Shown: positions 46,222 to 55,900, counted from the first letter of the stretch. The stretch: 64,000 bases of DNA from Pseudomonadota bacterium (GCA_022560695.1 JADFSP010000011.1:1-64000), one strand, 5' to 3'. Made by a program: numbers and translations. Notes: generated by a model not told the origin, from the sequence alone.

Positions 46222-46885
46222 AGATTCGTTTTCCGTCTGCATCGAACTCAAATTGCACGGGTTCCGCCAGCCGCTTGTCCTGCAACCATGCATGACCGTC
46301 CCTGAACTGCAGACGCCGTTCGGCAAACCAGCGTGCTGCCTCGGGATAGATCTGATGTTCGATGGCCAGCACGCGCGCGGCAAGGGCATCCGCCGATTCA
46401 CCTGCGAGCGTCGGGAGACGCCCCTGAACAACGCGTGGGCCGGCGTCGAGTTCGTCAGTGACGAAATGCACTGTGGCGCCGTGGGCGGTGTCGCCGGCCT
46501 CGATGACGCGTTCGTGGGTGTGCAGGCCCGGGTAGGCCGGTAACAGCGCCGGGTGGATGTTCAGAATGCGTCCCTCGTAGCGGCGCACGAACCACGGGCT
46601 GAGGATGCACATGAATCCAGCCAGGATCAACAGGTCGGGTTGCCATCGCTCCAGCTCCGCGGCGACGGCCCGGTCATATTGCTCGCGATCGACGTGATCC
46701 CGGGGCTCGACACAGACGCTGTCGATGCCCGCCTTGCGGGCGCGAACCAGGCCGTGGGCATCAGGACGACTGGAGAGGACCACAACGATCTCGATATCGC
46801 CGTCGCCGACCCGATCGATGAAGGACTGCAAGTTGCTGCCCGATCCGGAAATGAGGATCGCGGTTTTGCAACGCTTTTCGGTCAA
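46220..46885 (-). CDS. purN: Phosphoribosylglycinamide formyltransferase
   Basis: A 221-residue enzyme of purine synthesis that transfers a formyl group from 10-formyl-THF to GAR. It has [14 protein letters not shown] (phosphate loop), the catalytic Asn/His in [14 protein letters not shown] and [16 protein letters not shown] with the catalytic Asp. The start overlaps the purM stop (ATGA). The TAG stop lies on the edge of the inverted-repeat element. The C-terminus is about 10 residues longer than in E. coli, so the last residues may derive from the insertion junction. Confidence 0.96.
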   Translation of the reverse strand: MTEKRCKTAILISGSGSNLQSFIDRVGDGDIEIVVVLSSRPDAHGLVRARKAGIDSVCVEPRDHVDREQYDRAVAAELERWQPDLLILAGFMCILSPWFVRRYEGRILNIHPALLPAYPGLHTHERVIEAGDTAHGATVHFVTDELDAGPRVVQGRLPTLAGESADALAARVLAIEHQIYPEAARWFAERRLQFRDGHAWLQDKRLAEPVQFEFDADGKRI

Positions 46886-47901
46886 AGAAAACGTACCTCG
46901 CCAGGGCCGCCGGCGACACGGCCGATGCGCCAGGCATGTTCGCCGTGGCTGATCAGGACCTCTGTTGCCGACGCAACGTCTGCGTCGTTGACGACGACGA
47001 TCATGCCGACGCCACAGTTGAATGTACGCCGCATCTCATCGACGGCGATGTTGCCGGTCTTTTCGAGCCAGTCGAACACCGGTCCCTGCTGCCAGCTGCC
47101 CAAATCGATCTCGGCGTGCAGCGACGCGTCGAGAATACGCGGCAGATTTTCCGTTATGCCGCCACCCGTGATATGCGCGAGCCCCTTGACCGTGACGGAC
47201 TGCAGCAGGGCAAGAACCGGCTTGATGTAGATGCGTGTTGGCGTGAGTAATCGATCGCTCACCGCCTTGCCGTCGATATCGGTGTCGCCGGCCAGTTCGA
47301 GAGTCTTGCGGATCAGCGAGTAGCCGTTCGAGTGCGGCCCGCTCGATGCGATACCGATGAGCGCATCGCCCGCGCCGATCGTGCTGCCGTCAATCAGGTT
47401 TCCGCGTTCGACGGCACCGACGCAAAACCCGGCGAGATCGTAGTCGCCGTCGGCATACATGTCCGGCATTTCCGCGGTCTCGCCGCCGATCAGTGCGGCG
47501 CCGGCCTGTATGCACCCGTCCGCGATGCCTGCGATGACGCTCGCCGCAACATCGATGTCCAGATGGCCGCAGGCGAAGTAGTCGAGAAAAAACAGCGGTT
47601 CCGCGCCGTGCACGAGAACGTCATTGACGCACATTGCAACAAGATCGATACCGATCGTGTCATGCCGGTTCATTTGTTGCGCGAGCTTGAGCTTGGTACC
47701 GACGCCGTCGGTGCCAGAGACGAGTACCGGTTCGCGATAACGCCCGGGAGGCAGTGCGAAGAGGCCGCCGAAGCCGCCGAGCCCCGCGAGGACCTCGACT
47801 CGCCTCGTTCTGGCGACCAGCGGTCTTATGCGTTCGACGAGCCGGTTGCCGGCGTCGATGTCAACGCCGGCGTCTTTGTAGGTCAGGTTTTTCCTGGTCA
47901 T
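46882..47901 (-). CDS. purM: Phosphoribosylformylglycinamidine cyclo-ligase
   Basis: A 339-residue AIR synthetase, the fifth step of purine synthesis. It has [38 protein letters not shown] and [15 protein letters not shown]. The start is set to ATG 47901, which gives the canonical [18 protein letters not shown] opening; the frame is open for another 48 codons upstream but without family similarity. It is cotranscribed with purN and divergent from the DUF2066 gene. Confidence 0.96.
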   Translation of the reverse strand: MTRKNLTYKDAGVDIDAGNRLVERIRPLVARTRRVEVLAGLGGFGGLFALPPGRYREPVLVSGTDGVGTKLKLAQQMNRHDTIGIDLVAMCVNDVLVHGAEPLFFLDYFACGHLDIDVAASVIAGIADGCIQAGAALIGGETAEMPDMYADGDYDLAGFCVGAVERGNLIDGSTIGAGDALIGIASSGPHSNGYSLIRKTLELAGDTDIDGKAVSDRLLTPTRIYIKPVLALLQSVTVKGLAHITGGGITENLPRILDASLHAEIDLGSWQQGPVFDWLEKTGNIAVDEMRRTFNCGVGMIVVVNDADVASATEVLISHGEHAWRIGRVAGGPGEVRFL

Positions 47902-48025
47902 CGTCGCTCGTTGATCGACTTCTTCGGGCTGGAGTTGGAACGGCGGCTTTCGGCTCAAAAAATTCATCAGTGGCAATCGCCGAGGGCGATATAATAGTGG
48001 CTGGGCACCCACGGGGAAACCACCC

Positions 48026-49138
48026 TTGCAGAAATTTCGACGCAACCGACGGGCGGCTCGCCCCGGCCGTCATGTCGCGCACTCGCTATTGATCCTGATG
48101 ATCGCCATCGCTGCAGCGGATGTGTCCGCGGTCGAGGTGACATCGCTCTATACGGCACGGGTGGCGCTCGATCCACAGGAAACCGGTTCGCGTGACCGCG
48201 CTTATGATTTGGCCCTGGCGGACGTGTTGACACGCGTTTCCGGTTCCGCAGTCGGTGCTGATCCCGATCTGATCGTAACAATGTTTCCGAAACCCTCGGC
48301 GTACGTCGTGCAATTTCGGCCCGGTGAGGACGATACGCTTTGGGTCTCGTTCGACGGGCCGGCGATCGAGACTACGTTGCGTCGCTTCGGACAAACGGTC
48401 TGGGGAAGCAATCGACCGCTCACGCTGGTTTGGCTTGCGGTCGATTGGGGACGGGGCAAGCGCGAGATCATTGCGGCGGGTGACCCGGACCGGAGCCGCA
48501 GCGCGGCAAGATCCATCGACCGCAACCGCTTGCTGAGAGAACGCGTCCTCAAGGTTGCGGAACGTCGCGGTCTACCCATTGCATTTCCGCTCCTCGACAC
48601 CGAGGATCTCACGAAAGTCAGTTTTTCGGACATCTGGGGCGGTTTTGACGAGCGCATACTCGAGGCGTCGAGACGTTACGAGGTGGACTCCGTACTCATT
48701 GGACGAATCAGACCCGCAACGGGCCAACGCAATCGCTGGAGTTACCACTTCGACCGTGATGAACGCAGGTGGACGGGCCAGCCTGAACAGGTGATCACGC
48801 TTGTCGCTGACCTGCTGGCCGCGGAATTTGCGATCGGCGGCGATGCACCGCTGCGCGCCGTCGTGCTGCGCGTCTCCGGGATCACATCGATCGACGCCTA
48901 TGGCTCGATGCAGACACTGCTGAGCGGCCTGAATGTCATCGAGAATTTTACGATCACGTCGGTAGAAGGCGAACGCATCAGCTACCGTGTCGAGGCACAC
49001 GGCGGCGCCGAGCGGTTGGCGCGCGCGCTACGTTTGAGTGGACTGATTGAGCAGGACGTTTTCGAGCAAGATTTCATGGATGACCATGGCGGCATGCGCG
49101 AAACTTCGTTGGCGCTCGATTTCTTCTACAGCCCCTGA
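48026..49138 (+). CDS. DUF2066 family exported protein
   Basis: A 370-residue protein with a signal sequence (hydrophobic [15 protein letters not shown]) and the DUF2066 pattern [37 protein letters not shown]. The function is unknown, but the order DUF2066 - phosphatidyltransferase - PerM - hda recurs in gammaproteobacteria. The start is TTG 48026, preceded by GGGGA about 9 bases upstream. An internal ATG in the hydrophobic stretch would shorten the signal peptide too far. Confidence 0.85.
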   Translation: MQKFRRNRRAARPGRHVAHSLLILMIAIAAADVSAVEVTSLYTARVALDPQETGSRDRAYDLALADVLTRVSGSAVGADPDLIVTMFPKPSAYVVQFRPGEDDTLWVSFDGPAIETTLRRFGQTVWGSNRPLTLVWLAVDWGRGKREIIAAGDPDRSRSAARSIDRNRLLRERVLKVAERRGLPIAFPLLDTEDLTKVSFSDIWGGFDERILEASRRYEVDSVLIGRIRPATGQRNRWSYHFDRDERRWTGQPEQVITLVADLLAAEFAIGGDAPLRAVVLRVSGITSIDAYGSMQTLLSGLNVIENFTITSVEGERISYRVEAHGGAERLARALRLSGLIEQDVFEQDFMDDHGGMRETSLALDFFYSP

Positions 49139-49151
49139 AGCGATCGCCCTG

Positions 49152-49697
49152 ATGTCGCTCAGCTGGTTACCGAATGCTATCTCGTTAATGCGCATCGCAT
49201 TGATCGCGCCGATCCTCGGATTCATCCTGAGCGACGCCTTCGAGTGGGCATTGGCGCTGTTTGTTGTCGCTGGATTTTCCGACGGCATCGATGGCTACCT
49301 GGCAAAGCGCTTCAGCTGGCACACGCGATTCGGCGCGTTGATCGATCCGGTCGCTGACAAATTGCTCGTGGCAGGCTTGTTCATAACACTCGCCTACACT
49401 CAGCACATCCCGTTTTGGCTCGCGGTTGTCGTCATTCTGCGTGATGTTGTCATCGTCACGGGGGCCATGGCCTACAACTTCATCGTCAAGCCCGTGCAGG
49501 GGGAGCCCACGCGAATCAGTAAGCTCAACACGGCATTGCAGTTGCTGTTCCTGTTATTCGTTCTGAGCCGTGCAGGCTTCGATTGGCCAGATATGATTTC
49601 AATCACGATTCTGGGAGCAGCCATACTGGTCACGGTCGTGGTCAGTGGCGTCGATTACGTATGGTTATGGTCGCGCCGCGCGCGCGCCGGAATATGA
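49152..49697 (+). CDS. CDP-alcohol phosphatidyltransferase (PgsA-like)
   Basis: A 181-residue membrane enzyme with about five helices and the CDP-alcohol signature DG-IDGYLAKRFSWHTRFGALIDPVADK, in which the usual A-R is A-K. It should transfer a phosphatidyl group from CDP-diacylglycerol, most likely to glycerol-3-phosphate or phosphatidylglycerol. It is close in size to PgsA (182 residues), but the E. coli pgsA neighbourhood (uvrC) is absent, so the product is uncertain. The ATG at 49152 was chosen because it begins the family N-terminus. Confidence 0.88.
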   Translation: MSLSWLPNAISLMRIALIAPILGFILSDAFEWALALFVVAGFSDGIDGYLAKRFSWHTRFGALIDPVADKLLVAGLFITLAYTQHIPFWLAVVVILRDVVIVTGAMAYNFIVKPVQGEPTRISKLNTALQLLFLLFVLSRAGFDWPDMISITILGAAILVTVVVSGVDYVWLWSRRARAGI

Positions 49698-49710
49698 GAT
49701 TACCCAGGCA

Positions 49711-50793
49711 ATGAAATCGGAATTACGCGCCAACTGGCTGATCGCAATTGCCCTGATCGGCGGGCTTTTATACCTGCTGGCACCGGTGCTGACGCCGTTC
49801 ATCGCGGCGGGCCTGCTGGCGTATATCGGTGATCCGCTAGCGGATCGGCTGCAGCGCTTGCGCCTGCCGCGCACGCTGGCTGTTATCACGGTATTCCTGC
49901 TGACGTTTTTGTTCCTGGGGCTGCTCGTCCTGCTGCTCGGCCCCCTGGTCCGCACGCAAATCGCCGCGCTGTTTGCCGCATTGCCGGACATCGCCGCTCA
50001 GGTCGAGCAGGTCTGGCTGCCGGGCATCGCGAACTATCTCGACATTGAACCCGGCACCGACGTCGGCATCGGTCCGTTTCTTGCGCGCTACAGCGAAATA
50101 GCAGGCAGCTGGGGTGCAAAGGTCCTGGTGTCGGTCACGAAGTCGGGCGGGGCGCTCGCGGCGGCTGTCATAAGCTTGTTCCTGATTCCGATCCTGACCT
50201 TTTACCTGTTGCGTGACTGGGATTCGATCGTCGCACACTTTGGCGCACTCGTGCCGTCCAGTCAGCGCGAAACCGTGTATCGGCTCGCGCGTGATACCGA
50301 CGATGTCCTGGGCGCTTTTCTGCGTGGCCAGGTACTCGTCATGTTCGCGCTGGCCGTCATCTACTCGATTGGTCTCAGTTTCGTTGGGCTGGAGTTCGCG
50401 CTGGCTATCGGCGTTGTGTCCGGCCTGGTCAGCTTCGTACCGTACCTGGGGTTCGTGTTCGGAATTATTCTTGCGGCGCTGACGGTCGTGCTCGAGCCCA
50501 ACCCGATGTGGCACCTCGTCGGCGTAGTCGCCGTCTTCACTGGCGCGCAGCTTCTCGAAGGCACTATCCTGACGCCGAAACTTGTCGGTGACCGCATTGG
50601 CTTGCATCCCGTCGTCGTGATATTCGCGATTGCCGCCGGCGGCCAGTTGTTCGGCTTCTTCGGCATCCTGCTGGCGTTGCCTGCTGCCGCCGTGCTGTCA
50701 GTGCTTGTCCGTTTCGCGTATCACCGGTACCTCAAGGAACACCCTGAAGCCGCCCGGGACGCTGACGAGTCGTTCAATGCCGGCGATGCCTGA
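49711..50793 (+). CDS. AI-2E family transporter (PerM-like permease)
   Basis: A 360-residue inner-membrane protein with about eight helices in the AI-2E/PerM arrangement: two N-terminal helices, a soluble segment (about 80-140), then the conserved FLIPILTFYLLRDWD, LRGQVLVMFALAVIYSIGL and GVVSGLVSFVPYLGFVFGI, ending LVGDRIGLHPVVVIFAIAAGGQLFGFFG. The substrate is unknown. The start is ATG 49711. It lies upstream of hda, as in many gammaproteobacteria. Confidence 0.9.
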   Translation: MKSELRANWLIAIALIGGLLYLLAPVLTPFIAAGLLAYIGDPLADRLQRLRLPRTLAVITVFLLTFLFLGLLVLLLGPLVRTQIAALFAALPDIAAQVEQVWLPGIANYLDIEPGTDVGIGPFLARYSEIAGSWGAKVLVSVTKSGGALAAAVISLFLIPILTFYLLRDWDSIVAHFGALVPSSQRETVYRLARDTDDVLGAFLRGQVLVMFALAVIYSIGLSFVGLEFALAIGVVSGLVSFVPYLGFVFGIILAALTVVLEPNPMWHLVGVVAVFTGAQLLEGTILTPKLVGDRIGLHPVVVIFAIAAGGQLFGFFGILLALPAAAVLSVLVRFAYHRYLKEHPEAARDADESFNAGDA

Positions 50794-50806
50794 GCGGGGA
50801 TCGATC

Positions 50807-51496
50807 GTGAGCCAGCTCGTCTTGCCGCTGCGGCTTGCCGATCATGCCGTGTTCGCGACGTTCCTGAATACGGGCAACGAAGCGCTTGTCGGCTTGCTCA
50901 CTGATCTTGCCCGGCCCGACACGCCTGGCGGCAACGGCTGCTGGTTGTGGGGCGCGGTATCGACGGGCAAGACGCACTTGTTGCAGGCCGCGTGCGAGTG
51001 CGCCGATCAGCGCGCGGTATACCTGCCGATGCGCCTGCTCAGGGATGCCGGTCCGGGTGTGCTGGAGGGGCTCGCAAGTCGTGATCTGGTCTGCATCGAC
51101 GATATCGAGCAGATCGTTGGTGACGATGTCTGGGAGCGTGCCTTGTTCAATCTGTGTAACGACATCACCGAGGCGGACGGCCGCCTGATCGTCGCGGCAT
51201 CGGCGTCACCGCGTGGGTGCCCGATTATGCTGCCCGACTTGCAGAGCCGTTTGTCGCGGCTGCCGACCTTTCATCTTCGTCCACTGGCTGAAGCGGATCG
51301 CGTTACGGCACTGCAATTGCGGGCACGGCACCGCGGACTGGACTTGCCGTCCGGGACCGCGCGTTACTTGTTGAGCCGCAGCCGGCGTGACATGGGGAGC
51401 CTGTACAGCTTGCTCGACAAGCTCGACCTCGAGGCGCTCCGTGCGCAGCGGCGTCTGACGATTCCATTTGTCAGGGACGTGATGAAGGACTCGTAA
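50807..51496 (+). CDS. hda: DnaA regulatory inactivator Hda
   Basis: A 229-residue DnaA-like AAA+ protein that, with the loaded sliding clamp, stimulates hydrolysis of DnaA-bound ATP. An N-terminal clamp-binding motif QLVLPL follows the GTG start. Walker A reads GAVSTGKTHLL, Walker B is LVCIDDIEQI and the sensor/arginine-finger region is DLQSRLSRLPTFHL. The GTG at 50807 has GGGGA 8 bases upstream; an ATG at 50786 overlapping the permease gene is an alternative. The TAA stop is formed where a palindromic repeat begins. Confidence 0.93.
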   Translation: MSQLVLPLRLADHAVFATFLNTGNEALVGLLTDLARPDTPGGNGCWLWGAVSTGKTHLLQAACECADQRAVYLPMRLLRDAGPGVLEGLASRDLVCIDDIEQIVGDDVWERALFNLCNDITEADGRLIVAASASPRGCPIMLPDLQSRLSRLPTFHLRPLAEADRVTALQLRARHRGLDLPSGTARYLLSRSRRDMGSLYSLLDKLDLEALRAQRRLTIPFVRDVMKDS

Positions 51497-51613
51497 AAAG
51501 TGGGGTCGAACCGAAGTTTTTTTCTAAAAGTGGGGTCGAACCGAAGTTTTTTCTCGACGGAGTCATCAAGTCGCCAGTTCTTACAAAAAAACTTCGGTTC
51601 GACCCCACTTTTT
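51495..51613. repeat. Palindromic repeat element, copy 2, with a tandem extra arm
   Basis: Three arms with the core GTGGGGTCGAACCGAAG: two in direct orientation (51495-51523 and 51526-51552) and one inverted (51585-51613). The middle and right arms enclose a spacer homologous to that of copies 1 and 3. The element fits exactly between the convergent hda and wrbA genes and overlaps the stop codon of each. The long stem could act as a bidirectional terminator. Confidence 0.9.
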
Positions 51614-52209
51614 CAGTCCGCCGCCAGCCGGCGCGCAATGTCCGCGACGCGTTTGCCCAGCGCACGCGCGAGATGCTTCTCATCGTCAGACAGTGTGTCG
51701 GACTTGCGATTCCAGGTGATATGCGACGCACCGTATGGCGTGCCACCGGTTGTCGTTGTTGACAGCGCGGACTCCGTATACGGCAGCCCCGTCAGCAACA
51801 TGCCATGGTGCAACAGCGGCACTGCCATCGTAAGCAGCGTCGACTCCTGTCCGCCGTGCAGCGTCGACGTCGACGTGAAAACACCGGCCGGCTTGTCGCA
51901 GAGGCTGCCCGCGAGCCACTCGCTGCCCGTGCCATCAAGAAAGTACTTCAGCGCCGCGGCCATGTTGCCGAATCGCGTCGGGCTGCCCATGACAAGTCCC
52001 GCGCAATCGACGAGATCCTGCACCACGGCGTAAGGGGGGCCAGACTCGGGAATATCGTCTTCGACGGCTTCGGTGACCGCAGATACCGCGGGCACCGTGC
52101 GCAGCCGCGATGCCATGCCGTCGACGGAATCGACACCGTGGCAGACCTCGCGCGCCAACGCCCTGGTCGCACCGTAGCGGGAAAAATAAAGTACGAGAAC
52201 CTCGCTCAC
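51613..52209 (-). CDS. wrbA: WrbA-type NAD(P)H:quinone oxidoreductase
   Basis: A 198-residue flavodoxin-like protein that reduces quinones with two electrons. VLVLYFSRYGATRALA is the FMN phosphate loop; GSPTRFGNMAAALKYFLDGTG and FTSTSTLHGGQESTLLTM are the WrbA signatures. The start overlaps the arsC stop by 4 bases (minus strand order arsC-wrbA). The stop codon touches palindromic repeat copy 2. Confidence 0.93.
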   Translation of the reverse strand: MSEVLVLYFSRYGATRALAREVCHGVDSVDGMASRLRTVPAVSAVTEAVEDDIPESGPPYAVVQDLVDCAGLVMGSPTRFGNMAAALKYFLDGTGSEWLAGSLCDKPAGVFTSTSTLHGGQESTLLTMAVPLLHHGMLLTGLPYTESALSTTTTGGTPYGASHITWNRKSDTLSDDEKHLARALGKRVADIARRLAAD

Positions 52210-52565
52210 GGGTTCAGCAGGGCGTGAACGTTCTCAGGCGGCCGCCCGACGACGGCCTCGTTGCGGCCCTCGTCGACAACGATTGGCCGCTGCAATACCC
52301 GCGGATTTTTCTCCAGCCAGGCGGCGAGGGCGGCATCGTCATCGAGCGCGGGCAAATCCGCGGCATTGCGAAATTCGTCCTCACCGCGACGCAGCATATC
52401 GGCAACCGGCACGCCGAGGAGCCTCGCAATTTCCAGAATTCGGCTGGCCGGAGGGGGTTCGCGGAGGTATTCGACGACGCTTGGTTTCACCCCGGAATCC
52501 AGGATAATCTCTAATGTTTTCCGTGACTTGGAGCATCCTGGATTGTGGTAGATCGTAACGGTCAT
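52206..52565 (-). CDS. arsC: ArsC family arsenate reductase (glutaredoxin type)
   Basis: A 119-residue thioredoxin-fold enzyme with catalytic Cys in NPGCSKSRKTL (about residue 11), EYLREPP and RPIVVD, the Arg residues that bind oxyanion. It reduces arsenate with glutathione/glutaredoxin. No arsR or arsB gene is nearby, and the overlap with wrbA suggests a general redox role. It is not an ars operon member. Confidence 0.92.
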   Translation of the reverse strand: MTVTIYHNPGCSKSRKTLEIILDSGVKPSVVEYLREPPPASRILEIARLLGVPVADMLRRGEDEFRNAADLPALDDDAALAAWLEKNPRVLQRPIVVDEGRNEAVVGRPPENVHALLNP

Positions 52566-52636
52566 GGTCGTCTCGCTGGCCTTTGTCCAGGTTCCGGGGG
52601 CGAACTCTAGCAGGCCTGGCTGCCAACGTCAGCGCA

Positions 52637-52661
52637 GCACACCCGGCTTGACGGGGTGTGC
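52637..52661. promoter_or_regulatory. Hairpin in the arsC/DUF4398 divergent region
   Basis: GCACACCC and GGGTGTGC form an 8-bp perfect inverted repeat with a 9-base loop, midway between two divergent genes. It has no T-run, so an operator is likelier than a terminator. No regulator is identified. Confidence 0.3.
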
Positions 52662-52706
52662 GTCCTGTTGGTAGCGTACTACGGCTAACGTGTAATCAGA
52701 ATAACA

Positions 52707-53024
52707 ATGCCAGCATTTCGATCCATCGTCATACTGTGTACCGCCTTGCTCGCGACGCTGCTTATGGCTGCCGCCTGCGAAACGGCGCCACCCGTTCAGG
52801 AGATGAGCGACGCGCGCCAGGCCATTGCCGTGGCCAGGGAGGCCGGCGCCGCTGACCTCGCCGCCGTGGAGCTCAAGGCTGCCGAGGAATTCTTGCAGAG
52901 TGCGGAACGCAAGCTCAACGAGCGCAACTATCCGCAGGCGCGACGCGACGCAATGCACGCGAAAATCAAGGCATTGAATGCGATCCAGCTCAGCGAATCC
53001 GGCAAGGAAAACGGCACGGATTGA
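52707..53024 (+). CDS. DUF4398 lipoprotein
   Basis: A 105-residue lipoprotein (lipobox MAAAC, Cys24) followed by a helical DUF4398 domain (MSDARQAIAVAREAGAADLAAVELKAAEEFLQSAERKLNERNYPQARRDAMHAKIKALNA), a coiled, tetratricopeptide-like hairpin. It is an envelope protein of unknown function; larger DUF4398 proteins are often paired with OmpA-like proteins, which are not present here. The acylphosphatase gene follows after 6 bases. Confidence 0.85.
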   Translation: MPAFRSIVILCTALLATLLMAAACETAPPVQEMSDARQAIAVAREAGAADLAAVELKAAEEFLQSAERKLNERNYPQARRDAMHAKIKALNAIQLSESGKENGTD

Positions 53025-53030
53025 CCCGGC

Positions 53031-53300
53031 ATGCCGAGCGCACGCCTGTTCACGGTCAAGGGTCGCGTGCAGGGCGTGTTTTTTCGCGATAGCACCAGGC
53101 GCATTGCCGAGTCGCTCGAGATCACGGGCTACGCCATCAACCTGCCGAACGGTGACGTCGAGGTACTGGCCTGCGGCGGCCGTGCAGCGATCGCCGAGCT
53201 GGCTGCCTGGTTGCAGCAAGGGCCGCGCATGGCTCGCGTATCCGGGATCATCGAACGGGAGGCGGACTACGAGGATCGAAAAGCCTTCACGACGCGCTGA
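53031..53300 (+). CDS. acyP: Acylphosphatase
   Basis: An 89-residue enzyme that hydrolyses acyl phosphates. The phosphate cradle GRVQGVFFRDSTRRIA holds the catalytic Arg and GYAINLPNGDVEVLA holds the catalytic Asn. The length is typical. It is probably cotranscribed with the DUF4398 lipoprotein gene and converges with the lytic transglycosylase gene. Confidence 0.95.
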   Translation: MPSARLFTVKGRVQGVFFRDSTRRIAESLEITGYAINLPNGDVEVLACGGRAAIAELAAWLQQGPRMARVSGIIEREADYEDRKAFTTR

Positions 53301-53326
53301 CAGCCTGCTGAGCGCGGTTTGGGCTG

Positions 53327-53902
53327 CTAGGCCTTGAACCACTTGCGGCTTAGCCTGTCGATAACTTTATTCGGGTAGCGGCGTTTGCCGACGCTGCCGT
53401 TGTAGCGTCCGAGCGCACGGCGCAGATCGCCGTTTTCCTTGTCGAGATAGAATTTCAGAATCGCGCAGCCGTAGCGCAGGTTGGTGTCGACGTGCAGCAG
53501 GTTGTCGTCTTGACGTCCAATCTCGGCAAGCCAGAATGGCATGATCTGCATCAGACCCAGTGCGCCGGCGACGGAAACGGCGTAGCGGTCAAAATTACTC
53601 TCGACCTCGATGACGGCGAGTACCAGCTCCGGTTGCAGGCCCACGCGCGTCGCCTCGAAATGTACCCGCAGCAGAATTTCGATGCGCTCATCCGGATCTC
53701 CAACCTGCCGCTGCAAGCGTCGTGACATGTCGGTCAGCCAGACTTCGGCATCGTATCGTTCAGGAAAGCTGTCGGCGGCATTGGCCGCGGTTCGCAGCAC
53801 TTCGCGCAGCTCAGGGTCCGGGAACTGCTCGGCAATGCCAGTTCCCGGCACCAGCAGGGCCGTGAGGATGCAGTTGAGGGCAATGCGGCGCGCGGCGTTC
53901 AT
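53327..53902 (-). CDS. Periplasmic lytic transglycosylase (SLT domain)
   Basis: A 191-residue exported protein with a signal peptide (to GTGIA) and an SLT domain: catalytic Glu in VIEVESNFDRYAVS, GALGLMQIMPFWLAEIG and NLRYGCAILKFYLD, then ALGRYNGSVGKRRYPNKV. It cuts peptidoglycan to anhydromuropeptides. It has no extra binding domain, and it is small compared with Slt70 or MltD. It lies downstream of proS on the same strand, separated by a REP cluster. Confidence 0.93.
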   Translation of the reverse strand: MNAARRIALNCILTALLVPGTGIAEQFPDPELREVLRTAANAADSFPERYDAEVWLTDMSRRLQRQVGDPDERIEILLRVHFEATRVGLQPELVLAVIEVESNFDRYAVSVAGALGLMQIMPFWLAEIGRQDDNLLHVDTNLRYGCAILKFYLDKENGDLRRALGRYNGSVGKRRYPNKVIDRLSRKWFKA

Positions 53903-53944
53903 AGGCGTGGTTTGTTGTAAGGGGGAAATGGGTTCGAACCGGGA

Positions 53945-54043
53945 TCGGGCCTAAAGGTCCTCCCCCAGGGGTCGAGCCGGAATCGGGCCTAAAGGTCCTC
54001 CTACACGTTGATCGAGCCCTGTAGGAGGGCCTTTAGGCCCGAA
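53945..54043. repeat. REP-type repeat cluster after proS
   Basis: Three units of the type TCGGGCCTAAAGGTCCTCC: two direct (53945-53963 and 53983-54005) and one inverted (54020-54043, TGTAGGAGGGCCTTTAGGCC). Each unit is itself an imperfect palindrome, and units two and three pair into a long hairpin just after the proS stop. The form GTAGGAGNGCCTTTAGGC is typical of chromosomal REP sequences. Between and before the units lie GGGTTCGAACCGGGATC and GGGGTCGAGCCGGAATC, similar to the core of the other palindromic family. Confidence 0.88.
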
Positions 54044-54046
54044 CTC

Positions 54047-55753
54047 TTATCTTACAGACGACTCCTCCAGTAATTTGAGAGCCTCTTCACGTTTCAGGTG
54101 ACGCGCCTCCGTGTCGCGGCGGTGCCGGTATTCGAGCTCGTCGCTCGCAAGGTTTCGCTCACTGACAACGAGCCGGTGCGGGATACCGATGAGTTCTGCG
54201 TCTGCGAACATCACGCCGGGACGGGCGTCGCGGTCATCCAGCAGAACCTCGAATCCACGTTCGGTGAGCTCGGTGTACAACGATTCGACCGCCTCGCGAA
54301 CAGCGTTCGAGCGGTGCAGATTGATGGGCACGAGCACGACGTCGTAGGGTGCCAGCGGCGCGGGCCAGATGATGCCTTTGTCATCGTGATTCTGCTCGAT
54401 GGCGGCGGCGACGATTCGAGTAATGCCGATCCCGTAGCAGCCCATCTCGAGGACGCGGTCCTTACCATCTTTGTCGAGCACGGTCGCACCCATCGCCAGG
54501 CTGTACTTGTCGCCGAGTTGAAAAATATGGCCTACTTCGATGCCGCGTGCGATCTTGAGCGTCCCCTTGCCGCCCGGTGTCGGGTCGCCCTCGACGACGT
54601 TGCGAATGTCCACGGTTTCGGGCAGCGCAATGTCGCGGTCGAAATTCACGCCCGTGTAATGCGTGTCGGGTGCATTGGCGCCACAAACGAAATCGGCCAT
54701 GTTTGCCGTCGCATGATCGTAGAAAACGGGAATATCCAGCCCGATGGGGCCTGCGTAGCCGGGCTCACTGCCTGTGGTGCGGCGCACGCTTTCTGCGTCC
54801 GCCATCGTCAGGGGCGACGCCACACCGGGAATCTTCTGCGCCTTGACGGCGTTCAGTTCATGGTCGCCCCGCAGGGCCAGCGCAATCGGTTGTGCGGTGC
54901 CTTCGACAATCAGCGTTTTCAATGTCTGTTGTGGCCCGATTTCGAGCATTTTGCTCAGCGCCTCGATGGTCCTGGCGCCCGGCGTCGCCACCTTGGTGAG
55001 CGTCTGTGCCGCTACCGGTCGTTTGCCGTCTGGCGCGATGGTCGCGGCCATTTCGATGTTTGACGCATAGCCGTCCTCGTCGCAATAAGCGATGGCGTCT
55101 TCGCCGGAGTCGGCCAGGACATGAAATTCCTGTGATCGGTTGCCGCCGATTTCACCGCTGTCTGCGTTGACAATACGAAACCTCAGCCCGAGGCGCTCGA
55201 AGATGGCCGAATAAGCAGCATGCATGCGTTGATACGATGCCTCGAGCCCCGCCGCGTCGAGATCAAAAGAGTAGGCGTCTTTCATGATGAACTCGCGCGC
55301 ACGCATGACACCGAAGCGCGGCCGAATCTCGTCACGAAACTTGGTCTGAATCTGATAGAAATTGACCGGCAGTTGCTTGTAGCTGCGCAAGTCCCTGCGC
55401 GCGATGTCGGTGATGACCTCCTCGTGTGTTGGCCCGAAGCAATAGTCACGGTCATGGCGATCGGACATGCGCAGCAGCAGTGCTCCGTACTGCTCCCAGC
55501 GGCCGGATTCCTGCCAGAGTTCGGCCGGTTGCACGGCCGGCATCAGGAGTTCGAGGGCACCGGCGCGATTCATCTCCTCACGCACGACGGCCTCGATTTT
55601 GCGCACGACCCTCAGGCCGAGAGGCATCCACGTGAACAGACCGGATGCCAGGCGACGAATCAGGCCTGCCCTGAGCATTAACTTGTGACTGACGATTTCG
55701 GCGTCCGCCGGTACTTCCTTGAGCGTCGTCAGCCCGGATTCCGAATAGCGCAT
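54047..55753 (-). CDS. proS: Prolyl-tRNA synthetase, bacterial type
   Basis: A 568-residue class II synthetase (E. coli 572) with the editing (INS) domain between motifs 2 and 3. It has the N-terminal [22 protein letters not shown], motif 2 [26 protein letters not shown], the INS region (about 225-405), motif 3 [19 protein letters not shown] and the C-terminal anticodon domain (about 470-565). It is monocistronic or leads into the transglycosylase gene through the REP cluster. Confidence 0.97.
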   Translation of the reverse strand: MRYSESGLTTLKEVPADAEIVSHKLMLRAGLIRRLASGLFTWMPLGLRVVRKIEAVVREEMNRAGALELLMPAVQPAELWQESGRWEQYGALLLRMSDRHDRDYCFGPTHEEVITDIARRDLRSYKQLPVNFYQIQTKFRDEIRPRFGVMRAREFIMKDAYSFDLDAAGLEASYQRMHAAYSAIFERLGLRFRIVNADSGEIGGNRSQEFHVLADSGEDAIAYCDEDGYASNIEMAATIAPDGKRPVAAQTLTKVATPGARTIEALSKMLEIGPQQTLKTLIVEGTAQPIALALRGDHELNAVKAQKIPGVASPLTMADAESVRRTTGSEPGYAGPIGLDIPVFYDHATANMADFVCGANAPDTHYTGVNFDRDIALPETVDIRNVVEGDPTPGGKGTLKIARGIEVGHIFQLGDKYSLAMGATVLDKDGKDRVLEMGCYGIGITRIVAAAIEQNHDDKGIIWPAPLAPYDVVLVPINLHRSNAVREAVESLYTELTERGFEVLLDDRDARPGVMFADAELIGIPHRLVVSERNLASDELEYRHRRDTEARHLKREEALKLLEESSVR

Positions 55754-55900
55754 GAGCAGATCAAACCGAACACCAGAAGCCGCGCATTCTAGCTTTAGTG
55801 TGGCGGGACTGCACTCGCGTCATTCAATAATGGCAGGACTGAGGTACGCGGTTCGCGTCACGCACGTATTGACTCGGACGTCAAAGCGGGAGATGGTCGT

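Noticed and set aside
51495..51613. CRISPR-like array of repeated arms
   Set aside because: Only two or three arms are present, one is inverted, and the spacer is conserved between loci rather than unique. There are no cas genes.
53928..53965. Possible tRNA T-arm (GGTTCGAACC)
   Set aside because: The T-loop-like string belongs to a repeat cluster. No acceptor, D-arm or anticodon stem can be built around it. The same applies to GGGTCGAACC in the palindromic elements.
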